Shown here: piece after piece, positions 55,439-64,000 of the stretch
Position numbering within the stretch: position 1 is the stretch's first letter
How the letters are laid out: each line of letters starts with the position of its first letter
Source of the DNA: Anastatus disparis
Taxonomy: Eukaryota > Arthropoda > Insecta > Hymenoptera > Eupelmidae
Direction of reading: 5' to 3'
NCBI GenBank assembly: GCA_017163975.1
Contig: JAFFSR010000004.1
Coordinates: forward strand, 3,348,001 to 3,412,000
Length of the DNA stretch: 64,000 bases
The notes under the pieces: generated by a model
The model's database searches: none
Seen by the model: only the letters and a program-made list of their open reading frames with translations
What the model was told of the DNA's origin: nothing
Position numbers and translations under genes: made by a program

Positions 55439-55746
55439 TACACGGAGAAACTTTTTGAGGCGAGAGACTTTAGTTAATCTTGAGGTGTGAGACCTTTATT
55501 AATGGAGCGATTCGATGAGGCGTCATGCCTTGCGTATAAAGGTCTGAGACCTTTATTTTGAAGACTGAAGGCACAAAGCCGGGAAAAACCGAATCCATGT
55601 ATACATCAGCCAAACGTAATAAACGTACGGCCTCGGTGACAAAGGTCTCAGACCTTTATGGTCATGACGGGACGACTCATTTACTTTATAGAGGCGCCTG
55701 GCCCTACACTACAGAGGTCTCTCGCCCCAAAAAGTTTCTCGGTGTA
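55439..55746. mobile_element. 304-bp MITE with CACGGAGAAACTTTTTG ends and TA target
   Basis: 55441-55744 starts CACGGAGAAACTTTTTGAGG and ends in the inverse, AAAAAGTTTCTCGGTG, with TA on both sides. Inside, AAAGGTCTGAGACCTTT and AAAGGTCTCAGACCTTT are short palindromes. The CACNGAGA start and TA target are also seen in FB-B (7254-9005). A 63-codon frame inside is incidental. Confidence 0.8.
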
Positions 55747-56560
55747 TAACGAGAAAAAAATTAAAATATTGGCAAATTTTTTGTTTTCATTTAGAATTGT
55801 TTAAAAATAATCAAATTAATAATCCAGTGAAAAATTTTAGGCTTAAATACCGCTGAAAAAACTATTTTCAATAAAGAAAGTAAAAGAGGTTTAAGGTTAA
55901 TTTATTATCGTAGCTACTGATTCAACCCAATTCAGAATATATATCAATTACTATGATGTAAATTTAAAATTTAAAAAGGTGAATGGATTAAAATTATTTA
56001 AAAATTTATTTAGAAACAAAATCTATGCAGCAATAATATTTTTAAATTAGAAAAAGAAAAAATTTTTTGAGAGGATTTAAACACGCCATTAATAAAATTC
56101 GGAAAAGAAAAGTTGTATCAATTTTAAAATCAAATTCAAAAATATTGAATACAGAACTAAACAAGATAAAATTTATAATTAAATTATCAAAATATTAAAA
56201 TTAAATTTTAATAAAAATTTTATATTCGAAATTCAAATGACCAATTAGCAAAAAAAAAATCGGGAAAAATTTCTAAAAAATTTTTAATTTCCAAAAAAAT
56301 TTTTTAAAATAGTAATTTAGAATTTATTCATAAAGTTTATAAATTTTTTTTCAAAAAGTATCAAGTTTTTACAAAAATTTATGGAAATTATTATTTACTT
56401 TTGAAAAAAGATATATTGATTTCTTGTATTTTAACATTGCTTTTTATTTGTTTGAAAAAATGAAAATGAAAGAAATGGAAAACGATGAACGTTATGCATG
56501 ATGCGATCGTTGAAGGAGATGAAATTTTTTAATAGATGGAACATAATTATTTTTCCTAAA
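55747..56560. other. AT-rich sequence, no gene recognised
   Basis: Homopolymer-rich. No repeats with clear boundaries, no ORF above 60 codons with a domain. Confidence 0.5.
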
Positions 56561-56954
56561 TATACATATGACAATTATGCAAAAGATATTCTTGGAAGAA
56601 AAAAGTTTTAATTCTTTACTTTTATATAATTGTAATAGCGGAGAGACGGAGACAGAGAAACGGAGACGTAGAGATGGTGACGGAGAAATGAAGACGGAGA
56701 GACGAAGACGGACTTGGAGAGACGGAGAGACGGAGACGGAAGGACGGAGTCTGAGAAACGGAGACGGAAGGACGGAGTCGGAGAAACGGAGATGGAGAGA
56801 CGGATATTGTGTATTTGTGTATGTGTATATATGTGAATATGTGCATGTGTATGTTAAAGGTGCACGTGTGTATGTGTATGTATGTATGTATGTGACAATA
56901 ATGCAAAAGATATTCACGTAAGAAAAAAAAAGTCTTAATTCTTCACTTTAATAT

Positions 56955-57023
<69 letters not shown>

Positions 57024-57150
57024 TAGTAATGTAATTACAGAGAAACGGAGACAGAGAAACGGAGACGGAGAGACGGTGATGGAGAAACGGAAACGGAGCG
57101 GGGGTGACGGATATTGTGTATGTGTTTATGTATATAAGAGTAAGTGTATG
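56560..57150. repeat. Composite micro/minisatellite block, left part
   Basis: Two copies of a compound unit: 'gacaattatgcaaaagatattc..gaagaaaaaagttttaattctt', an (AT)n tract (longest at 56948-57018), a GAGACGGAGACGGA minisatellite, and a TGTGTATGTGTATATATG tract. The G/A-rich part is open in several frames by virtue of its repeat length, not as a gene. The solo LTR at 57151-58530 was inserted into it. Confidence 0.85.
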
Positions 57151-58530
57151 TGTTGCAACGATTATTCATAATCGTGCAGACAGGAAATTCAAATCTCCCA
57201 CGAGGCACGATAGTAACAGGCTTAACCGTTATGCGCCGTCAGCTTTGCTGCTCCCGCAAGAGGAACAGCGAGCTCGTGAAGATATAAGAGCCAAGGCTCA
57301 ACGAAGCGGAGAAGCTTTGCAGGCTAAGCTCTCCCTCTCTCTCTACGCCGAGTTAGCTCGCTGGCCTAGAGAGAGGGGAGACAACAGTAGCATTGATCTT
57401 ACCCAGAGTTTCATTCTGGCTAAGAATGCTCTCTCTCTCTCGCTCTCGCACTAAAGCCTATATAGAGTGCGCTCGCTTTTATAGTCTTTAGATGCGAACT
57501 GAGATGAGGTCGATTTTGGCGTAGTGCGCTCGCTCGCTTAAATCGAGTGCAACAGAGTTAAGTTGCAAATGCACTTCCGTACCGCCGTACCTTTGTACCG
57601 CCGTACCGTTGTACCGCCGTACCGACCGCACTGTAAATAAATTAGTTTAATTTAATATAAGATCGTATTAGTCTGTATCACTGAGCCACCGTACCGGCCA
57701 TCTTTGTAAATAGTAACTTTATTAATTCATTATTAATTAACATTTGATATTAAGGGTGATTCACACCGAACCGTCATAGCATATACCGCCGAGCCACCGC
57801 GCCGACCTGTGCATAAGACACTTTGTCTAAGATAAGTTCATAGTAACTTTAAGGTGTTTTTCCACCTATTGTAACCGTAGTATTAAGTTAGTATTAAAGG
57901 TGCTTTCCACCTATTGCCGCCGCCGGAAAAAGGCAAGCTAAGATTACTCCACCCATGCGCATCTGCCGCGCATTATAGAATCATAGGCCTTCAGCCACAT
58001 TCCGTGTTACCGCATTAAGGGTATTGTCCACCCACCATTATTATCAATGTTTATTAATATTATAATTATTATAATTTTGTTTGTTCATTAAAACCGTCCA
58101 GGCCGTTAACCACCGTTAGTCTAATTTGACTTATTATTAAAGATAAAGTATTATTTCAATTATTTTTTATTTCATTTATTTCTGTCGCCGACAAGAGGCG
58201 CATAAGCCGTCAAGTGGCTTGTAATAAATTCAATCTTTATTTCTCTGTATGACGCGTACATATTTTAGGTTAGTTATTTATATAATTTAGGTTAGTTTAT
58301 TACTTTTCATTATTATTGTTATACGTCGTTGTAAGATATGAGTTTGGAGTACAATAAAGCCCAGGTACTCCCTAGCATAAACAAACGTGTCAACCCGTTT
58401 TACTATTCTTTACCTTTCCACCGTCCGTCCTGTCCGACCTCCTGCTTCGAACCCTGGTCACTCACTGAAGTGTCCGGCAACAGGAGGTAAAAACGTAATT
58501 TTCCTACCCGTGGAAAATAAAAACGCTACA
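57151..58530 (+). mobile_element. Solo LTR, Gypsy-like, ~1.38 kb
   Basis: Starts TGTTGCAACGATTATTCATA and ends AAAACGCTACA (TG...CA). TATATAG at 57459 serves as a TATA box; AATAAA at 58353 is the likely poly-A signal. Repeated AAGGGTATTGTCCACCCA-type motifs lie at 57752-58033. It is homologous in plan and end sequence to the LTRs in the TIRs; the segment 'caggtactccctagcataaacaaacgtgt' is shared almost exactly. Flanking is microsatellite, so no reliable target duplication. A 116-codon frame at 57104-57454 overlaps the LTR start and has no domain. Confidence 0.8.
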
Positions 58531-58789
58531 GTGTATGGATATTTGTATATGTGTGTATGTATGTGTATGTGTGTATGTGTATGTATGTATGTGACAATAA
58601 TGCAAAAAATATTCGCGTAAGAAAAAAAAGTCTTAAAGTAGACTCCGGGTTCATATGGAAAGCTTCTATACGCCACTAAAAGCGTATAGAAACATTTGAA
58701 CATAGTTGAGAGCGAGCCAAAGCACACGCGATGTCAATACAAATTTAGCTAGGTCTATGGGTATTGAGCCGAATTTGGCCTACGACGAC

Positions 58790-58824
<35 letters not shown>

Positions 58825-59058
58825 CGTATGAATGCGGACTTATGCGGCCGAAGACCGAAGGCCGCATAAGTCCGCATTCATGCGCGACCCGGAAAATATA
58901 TGTCAGCATAAGTGACGATTGAAGAACGAAAATGTCAGCATAAGTACTCTTTATCTAAAGAAATAATCTGTCCTTATGCTTACGTCAGCATAAGTACCCA
59001 AATGTCAGCATAAGTCACGATTCATCTATGATTTTGTCTGCATAATACCTCATTCATA

Positions 59059-59092
<34 letters not shown>

Positions 59093-59227
59093 CAATAATG
59101 TAATTACTGAGAAACGAAGACGGAGAAACGAAGACGGAAAAACGGACATGTGTATATGTGTACATGTGTATATGCGTACATGTGTATATGTGTACATGTG
59201 TATATGTGTACATGTCATTTTTAAGTC
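58531..59227. repeat. Composite microsatellite block, right part, with a hairpin cluster
   Basis: Continues the compound unit after the LTR ('atgtatgtgacaataatgcaaaaaatattc' at 58585). (TA)n tracts at 58796-58822 and 59063-59090, GAAACGAAGACGGA repeats at 59108-59142 and a TGTACATGTGTATATG tract to 59215. 58640-58790 is unique sequence without a gene. Confidence 0.8.
58830..59015. repeat. Perfect hairpin followed by four TGTCAGCATAAGT copies
   Basis: 58830-58879 is a 50-base hairpin (GAATGCGGACTTATGCGGCC, loop, inverse). TGTCAGCATAAGT or CGTCAGCATAAGT then recurs near 58901, 58933, 58985 and 59003. Confidence 0.85.
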
Positions 59228-59433
59228 TTTGGCTGTATGTTTAATTAAGTTTATTAATTTCGTCCATCTCACCTGTTCATTTCCCTCCCCTTGTTCTAAA
59301 TCTTTGCCCGCTTCTTCCATTCTTTTTATGTACTCTGTCTTTTTTCTATCACCCCACTTTATTATTATCGGTCCCTGTTCCCTTTTTCTATTTGAGTATA
59401 CCTTTTCTATTTGTTTAATTTTATTAGTACTTA

Positions 59434-60097
59434 CTAGGAGAGTATCACATCTCCGGATCACGGATTTTAATCTAACTTTGAAATAGGTTTTCAGATGTCA
59501 AAATATGGAAAAAGCCAGAGTTATAGACCCCAACGCTCAATATTTCTCTAGTTACGGTCAATTAAAGAAAATCACTAAAAAAGTTACTAGATTTTCAAAC
59601 GCCTATAATTCTTTAGCATTAATAACTAGACGCTTGCAACTACTTTTAAATGAAAGCTACGTTCAAATCCTTCCGAAAAAGCACCTATAGCATATCAAAA
59701 TATTATTTTTTCCCAAAGTTACAGCGTTATGAAAATTGTACTACATTTTAACATTTATCATTAATTAATATTTTTAAAAGGAAATTCAGCTCAAATTCTT
59801 ATAACGCTGTAACTTTGGGAAAAAATAATATTTTGATATGCTATAGGTGCTTTTTCGAAAGGATTTGAACGTAGCTTTCATTTAAAAACAGTTGCAAGCG
59901 TCTAGTTATTAATGCTAAAGAATTATAGGCGTTTGAAAATCTAGTAACTTTTTTAGTGATTTTCTTTAATTGACCGTAACTAGAGAAATATTGAGCGTTG
60001 GGGTCTATAACTCTGGCTTTTTCCATATTTTGACATCTGAAAACCTATCTCAAAGTTAGAGCAAAATCCGTGATCCGGAGATGTGATACTCTCCTAG
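59434..60097. mobile_element. Foldback FB-A copy 2, intact (TTA target)
   Basis: Ends CTAGGAGAGTATCACATCTC and its inverse; TTA at 59431-59433 and 60098-60100. The arms (~300 bases) are almost identical, so each contains the same 61-codon frame (at 59505-59690 plus and 59841-60026 minus), an artefact of the palindrome. It was inserted in LINE-D. Confidence 0.9.
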
Positions 60098-60102
60098 TTA
60101 GC

Positions 60103-60840
60103 TTAAATGTTTCTAGTAAGTGATCGGATTCAGTTCGTGGTACTATTTTGATTTCTTCTATTACGCTTTTGCTCCCGTTATCTACTTCTATTACTAGATC
60201 TAGCACCGAATTGCAGCCTTCTTCCACGCATGTTAAGCTCCCTTCTCAGTCTCCCTTGGTACAACCATTTTTTATTACGCAGCCCAGGTTTTCGCAAAAT
60301 TCTATTAGTTTCTTTCCTTCTGCATTAAGTATTTTGTCTTCCGAATTTCTACCTACTGATGTTTCTTCGTCTGCTAGCATTTGTTCTGTGCCGATTCTTG
60401 CGTTTAGGTCCCCCGCGATAATTAATTTTTCTCCCGTATCAATACTTGATTCTACTAGATCTTTTAATTTACATGTTATATTATTTACTCCTACATTATT
60501 ATACACTGTAACTACATTGCATTTTTCTTCTGTTTTAACCCTTTAATTATAAGACCGTATTCCCATTCTATAATGTGACAATCCTTTCCTATATTTGCTT
60601 TGAGGCCCCCCTTAGCCCTGCCTTTTTTGTTTTCCCTTGTTGCCGGTTTGCTTTTCCAAATATAATCTTTGTCTAATTTTTTCAGAGTTTCATTTTCTTT
60701 ATGCGATTCTAACCAAGTTTCCTATATCATTATTAAATCGTAATTACTTAAGAAATCCCATGCTTTCCTAACTTTACGTATCCCCGCAATGTTCCATGTT
60801 ACAACTTTTAAACATATATTACAGTCTTTTACATTTTCTA
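60103..60840 (-). pseudogene. LINE-D endonuclease domain with stops
   Basis: Starts KVVTWNIAGIRKVRKAWDFL (WNIAGI motif), then LIMI, a TAG where Gln is expected, and ETWLES (catalytic Glu). KGRAKGGLKANIG follows, and after a frameshift LIIAGDLNARIGTEQML (GDxNARxG). A stop follows at KNGCTKGD, and the domain closes with VLDLVIEVD and RTESDHLLETF (SDH, catalytic Asp-His). Motif spacing is normal for a LINE endonuclease, and I associate the GRAKGG phrase with hymenopteran LINEs from memory. Disabled by two stops and at least one frameshift. Confidence 0.8.
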
Positions 60841-60895
60841 TAATCTTACTGCTATTCTTCTTGCCGCCTTCTTCTTCTGTCGCGTTTGCTGTCTG

Positions 60896-61106
60896 CTATC
60901 TACTGTCTTCGTCTGAGATGTGCTGTTCTTCGTGCGTTGTCTTCGTTTCTATCTCTCGTTTTTGCTTCTTTTGACTCTCAGCGAGTCTGCCCAGTTTTTC
61001 GTCCCATTCATACCAGTCTCCTTGAACCTTGATTTTCATGTGACCTATTTGTGTCTCTAAGCCGTTTTCCCTCTCTTCTATTGGAATTTTATTTAACCAT
61101 TCCTGT
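60896..61106 (-). pseudogene. LINE-D pre-endonuclease region
   Basis: Reads VQEWLNKIPIEERENGLETQ and on to GDWYEWDEKLGRLAESQKKQ, ending at a TAG before the endonuclease. Charged, probably coiled-coil-forming. The apparent start codon (MEEKAAG) is contributed by the adjacent MITE at 61107, so the native N-terminus is lost. Confidence 0.6.
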
Positions 61107-61411
61107 ACAGTCGACGATCTGAGTCCCGCCGCCTTCTCCTCCATCGACTCGCTCGTGCGTTACCCTTACTCGCTGACTAAAAGAATTTGTTTCCACATAT
61201 TCTGAGTCCCGCCGCTGCTCTATGCGACTTTTTCACTTGTAAAAATGGGTTTATTAAATTCATTTTTTTGTTTAGAATACAACAAATGTTTATTGAAATA
61301 AAAAGTAACAAAGAAATAATACAATATATGAAAAAAATATAAAAATTAAACTAGATATATTTAATCAATCAATAAAATGTTATTTATTTGAAAATTTAAG
61401 TGATTGCTTTT
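61107..61411. mobile_element. CAGTCGACGATC foldback MITE, copy 2 (left half only)
   Basis: Starts CAGTCGACGATCTGAGTCCC after TA and follows the left arm of 22366-23076 for about 300 bases, until the Gypsy LTR at 61412 begins. The other half is presumably beyond the Gypsy element. It was itself inserted into LINE-D. Confidence 0.8.
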
Positions 61412-62513
61412 GTAACGTTTGGCCTTTTTGCCTCGATTAGATCTTGATATCATAGGCGTCAGACTTTTAGAGGGCGCTGCAGGTGTTGATTCTCGGAGGC
61501 CAAAGTTCAAACTTACATACTAAGCTAACCTAACCTTATTAAATTAATAAAATTAATAATAAAAGAGATAAATTAAAAATAAATTAAAATCCATTTAAAT
61601 ATTTAAAAAGAAAAATATAAATGATTAAGAAAAAGAAAATAATATTAATTAAAAGAAATAATAAATAAATGATCCAAAGCTAATCTATCCTTACGTACTA
61701 AGTGATAACGATAATGAGAGGAAGCAGGATGGGTACTGCGGACTGGTGGTTAAGTTCAAACACGACACTTTGGGTTTAAACTTAAATTATCTTTTCTTTT
61801 ATATTTATCAATAATAAAAAGATAACAAAAATAATTACAACGCCGATTTCAGTAATACTTAATAACAAAAACAAAAATGAAAATTATGATTGAGTGAAAT
61901 GACATTTCGCACGTTGCGAAGGAAATAGAAAAAGATTTTTAGTTCTCTCCTTGACCGCTAGGTGGCGCTATGTCGTATTTATCGGCTGTAACAAATAAAA
62001 ACAGAAAAGAAATACAATGGTTAATTATTTAACAAAGTAACCTCGGCGGGTAAATTCGCGACCTACTTTATCGGCGGAGTTCGGCGCGGTCGGTAACGGA
62101 GCCAGGTAAGGTAATACAGGAGAACTAGGATGGTAACCCTCTAAACCATAAGTGGAGAAGAGGGGGGAGGCTTTTGGTCGAAGACCAACGGAGGACTCTA
62201 CCCCGACCAGCGATGGTGGAGGTAGTAGCTAGGAGTCAGTGTCGGGCAATCCCACCCTTACACTGACGGATAGATAGGATACTATGCCGGGCAATCCCAC
62301 CCTTACATAGTTTAAGACAGGAGTATAGGAAAGGATAACTCCCACTGTGCCGAGCAATCCCACTCTTACACAGAGGAAGGGGAGAGAGTCTTATGCTGGC
62401 TCGGCGGCTCGCTTATATATGCTATGGAGCTCGCTATTCCCGTTGCGGGAGTAGCGCCTCGTAGCGGCTGAGCGCAGGTACTGCGTCTAGCGCAATTTTT
62501 GAATCGTCGCACA
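61412..62513 (-). repeat. Gypsy 3' LTR (1.10 kb)
   Basis: On the minus strand it starts TGTGCGACGATTCAAAAATT and ends AACGTTACA. The polypurine tract abuts it at 62514. TATATAAGC near 62412-62420 is the TATA box. Three TGGGATTGCCCGGCA-type repeats lie at 62240-62380. Confidence 0.9.
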
Positions 62514-62749
62514 CCCCCCTCGCTTGGGAGAGTGAAGCTTGCGATCGAACCTAAACTAAACTACTAGGTTAAGTAACCTTAATCATACTTAGTATCATTA
62601 ATTAAATATTATTTATATAAATAAAAAAAAGAAATTTAAATAAATGAGAATAAGTAAAAAAAAATCATGCTTAAGCTTACTTTTACAAAAGAAAAAGAAT
62701 ACTGACTCAACTAAAATTACTATTTTCGTACGAAAGGGGAAAAATATAT

Positions 62750-63283
62750 TTACAAGAATAACATAATACAGAATGTAGACTCACCAACTGGCCGTTTCTT
62801 TAGTACTTTTTCTACCTTACCGGTAGCCTTCTCCAACAACAGGGTGTACCGGTGTCCTCCGGCAATAACTTTCATTTTCCTGACCCCTGTTGGCACGACA
62901 AATACTGTGCCATTTGGCAAGGTGTTGGTAGTTAAGGACCTTCCCTTCTTGTCCGATGATGGTGATGTGCTTGACTTCGGGGCCCTTGAAGTGGAGGTGG
63001 CCGTGCAACAAACCTTAGGCTTTCGAGGGGCGAGCGTAGATGGTATTGGCGCGGATCTCACGGTGGCCACCTGTTGGTCGCGTCGGCGTCGGGCCTCCTC
63101 GATCACCTGTCGTAACTTGTCTGGAGGTGCGGTGACGCTGGTGATATACGGCTTATTGCGCGGCTTACTTGGGTCAAGGGGCCGCGGAGTCATGACTTGC
63201 GTCGGGTGTGTAGGCGGACGAGCGATGAAATAATTTACATCGTATGATGGTTCCATTATGGAGAGGCAAGTGACTCGTTGCAC
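62750..63283 (-). CDS. Gypsy downstream ORF, function unknown
   Basis: 177 codons from the first ATG at 63283 (MQRVTCLSI); MEPSYDVNYF a few codons on is an alternative start. The product is basic and Pro/Arg/Ser-rich (REEARRRRDQQ-like region, KSSTSPSSDKKGRS) and ends with VRKMKVIAGGHRYTLLLEKA. There is no signal peptide, membrane segment or zinc motif, so it does not look like an envelope. A GTGAGT donor near 62784 suggests the last dozen codons could be replaced by splicing. It lies between the integrase and the polypurine tract, like an accessory ORF3. Confidence 0.55.
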   Translation of the reverse strand: MQRVTCLSIMEPSYDVNYFIARPPTHPTQVMTPRPLDPSKPRNKPYITSVTAPPDKLRQVIEEARRRRDQQVATVRSAPIPSTLAPRKPKVCCTATSTSRAPKSSTSPSSDKKGRSLTTNTLPNGTVFVVPTGVRKMKVIAGGHRYTLLLEKATGKVEKVLKKRPVGESTFCIMLFL

Positions 63284-63363
63284 GGCAGTTGAATGAATGA
63301 TCAGCGAGTTCGTCGGAGCTGATATTTATACCCCACTCCGGTATTGGTGGGGGGAGGTTCGGT

Positions 63364-63585
63364 TTAATGTGCAGGTTTAAGATCTTTTATGTGCACATGA
63401 CGGGTGATCGAGCCGTCTTGTGCTTTTAGATCGAAAATTACGGGTGAAATGATTTTTTTCACGGTGTACGGTCCGATGTATTTCTCGGAAAGCTTAGCAG
63501 CTTTATCGGCGGCTTTATTAGAGAGCGTATGATGCCTTTTAAACACGGATTCGTTTAATTTAGGAGACCAGCTCCTCCTACGCAA
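63364..63585 (-). CDS. Gypsy integrase C-terminal GPY/F module
   Basis: Reads KYIGPYTVKKIISPVIFDLK, with the GPY(T/V) motif and a DITRHVHIKDLKP-like ending typical of the C-terminal chromatin or DNA-contact module of Gypsy integrases. The frame is interrupted just upstream (a stop near 63587 separates it from the core), so integrase is probably frameshifted or mutated here. Confidence 0.8.
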   Translation of the reverse strand: MRRRSWSPKLNESVFKRHHTLSNKAADKAAKLSEKYIGPYTVKKIISPVIFDLKAQDGSITRHVHIKDLKPAH

Positions 63586-63741
63586 GTTTTAGTAGTGACT
63601 TTGTTTACTAAAACTGTGCGCGAGGTTATTTTTCGCGAGCATTAATGCGTATTTTAGTTTTGCTAACTCGGAGAGTCTATCGCATTTCTCGCGATTCTGA
63701 TTTAAAGCCCCGGGGGCGACAAATTCTCTACCCGTGTTAGG

Positions 63742-64000
63742 TTAAGCGGGTGTGAATCCCGTGGATTCGCTGCGAGCGGTGTTGTAAGCGAAGGCTATCT
63801 CGGGTATTTTGCTGTCCCAGGTGTTGTGTTTTTTACCGACGTATTGGCGTATCATTGTTTTGATGACTCGATTTGCTCTCTCTACGGGGTTGCATTGCGG
63901 GGTGTAACTTGGCGTGAATCTCGCCTTAATCCCGTATTGTTTTAAGAAAGCGGCCATTTTATGACCTTTAAATTGTACGCCGTTATCACTTACGACGGTA
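63742..64000 (-). CDS. Gypsy integrase core, partial (runs off the window)
   Basis: Contains FLKQYGIKARFTPSYTPQCN and PVERANRVIKTMI, where the Glu of VERANR is the third catalytic residue of the D,D35E integrase core. WDSKIPEIAFAYNTARSEST follows, a standard end-of-core phrase. The first two Asp residues would be beyond position 64000. It inserts the retroelement cDNA into host DNA. A stop after FTPA (63742) is followed by the region 63590-63741, where the core-to-GPY/F linker is out of frame. Confidence 0.85.
   Translation of the reverse strand, partial: TVVSDNGVQFKGHKMAAFLKQYGIKARFTPSYTPQCNPVERANRVIKTMIRQYVGKKHNTWDSKIPEIAFAYNTARSESTGFTPA

Larger units (their letters stand above)
59228..61106 (-). 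mobile_element. LINE-D: endonuclease region of a non-LTR element, split by FB-A copy 2
   Basis: The minus strand from 61106: a Lys/Glu-rich pre-endonuclease region, the APE endonuclease, then (after the foldback at 59434-60097) the linker to the reverse transcriptase, ending at a microsatellite near 59228. No reverse transcriptase remains. Removing the foldback and one TTA restores the reading frame TFKL|STNKIKQIEK. Confidence 0.8.
61412..64000 (-). mobile_element. Gypsy LTR retrotransposon, 3' part (continues past the window)
   Basis: Minus-strand order from the right edge: integrase core, GPY/F module, a downstream ORF, a purine-rich tract (GCGAGGGGGG) and the 3' LTR. It was inserted into the foldback MITE at 61107. 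Because pol lies to the right of position 64000, intactness cannot be judged. Confidence 0.9.

Noticed and set aside
56492..57454. Several 90-140-codon ORFs, Arg/Glu-rich or Ser/Pro-rich
   Set aside because: They translate GAGACGGA and TGTGTATG repeats or overlap the start of the solo LTR. No independent coding evidence.
59505..60026. Two identical 61-codon ORFs on opposite strands (MEKARVIDPNAQYF)
   Set aside because: They are the two arms of the FB-A palindrome; no similarity to a protein family and no start context.

Overview
The window is AT-rich eukaryotic DNA, almost certainly an arthropod and most likely an insect. It holds no conserved single-copy host gene that I recognise; nearly everything identifiable is a transposable element, a satellite or an inverted-repeat (foldback) sequence. 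The combination of RNase-H-bearing LINEs, BEL/Pao and Gypsy LTR elements, Tigger-type DDE transposons and many hairpin MITEs fits an insect heterochromatic or accessory region. A Hymenopteran host is a guess, based only on my recollection of LINE endonucleases like the one at 60.1-61.1 kb.

Layout. 1-15 kb: foldback element, tRNA-derived SINE, TTAA MITE, a decayed LINE (LINE-A, minus strand, 2.75-5.3 kb), a hAT-like MITE, a triple-nested palindrome (7.06-9.48 kb) carrying a tRNA-like sequence in both arms, one candidate small secreted-protein gene (10.06-11.02 kb), a ~163-bp satellite and a minisatellite. 15-28 kb: hairpin elements, paired palindromes, a Tc1/pogo-like MITE, a 15-unit satellite with higher-order structure (23.6-25.2 kb) and a 1.2-kb foldback. 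28-32 kb: a 5'-truncated LINE (LINE-B) between 155-bp direct repeats.

32.1-49.1 kb is the centrepiece. A Tigger/pogo-type transposase gene (minus strand) is split by a 15.9-kb element with long terminal inverted repeats (32698-48562), AG...CT ends and a 6-bp target duplication that has lost one base in one copy. It carries one broken multidomain gene (37713-44751, minus): an N-terminal Cys/His motif, a FEN-1/PIN-like nuclease region and a Cys-rich CXC-like tail. Both terminal repeats contain the same long solo LTR at the same site, and the right repeat carries an in-frame copy of the nuclease gene's Cys-rich tail. Later insertions (a deleted BEL/Pao element, hairpin elements, a TTAA MITE and an unidentified 2.3-kb block) sit inside it.

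49-64 kb: a TTAA foldback inside a CTTAAG-rich array, an internally deleted LINE (LINE-C), a Gypsy-like gag-protease remnant, a CACGGAGA MITE, composite microsatellites with another solo LTR of the same broad family, a LINE endonuclease remnant (LINE-D) split by a foldback, and at the right edge a minus-strand Gypsy element (3' LTR, putative downstream ORF, integrase) running out of the window.

The genes do not form a host pathway. They record repeated nesting: target duplications and arm-to-arm comparison give an insertion order in several places. All repeat families and identities were read by eye; no alignment or database search was run.
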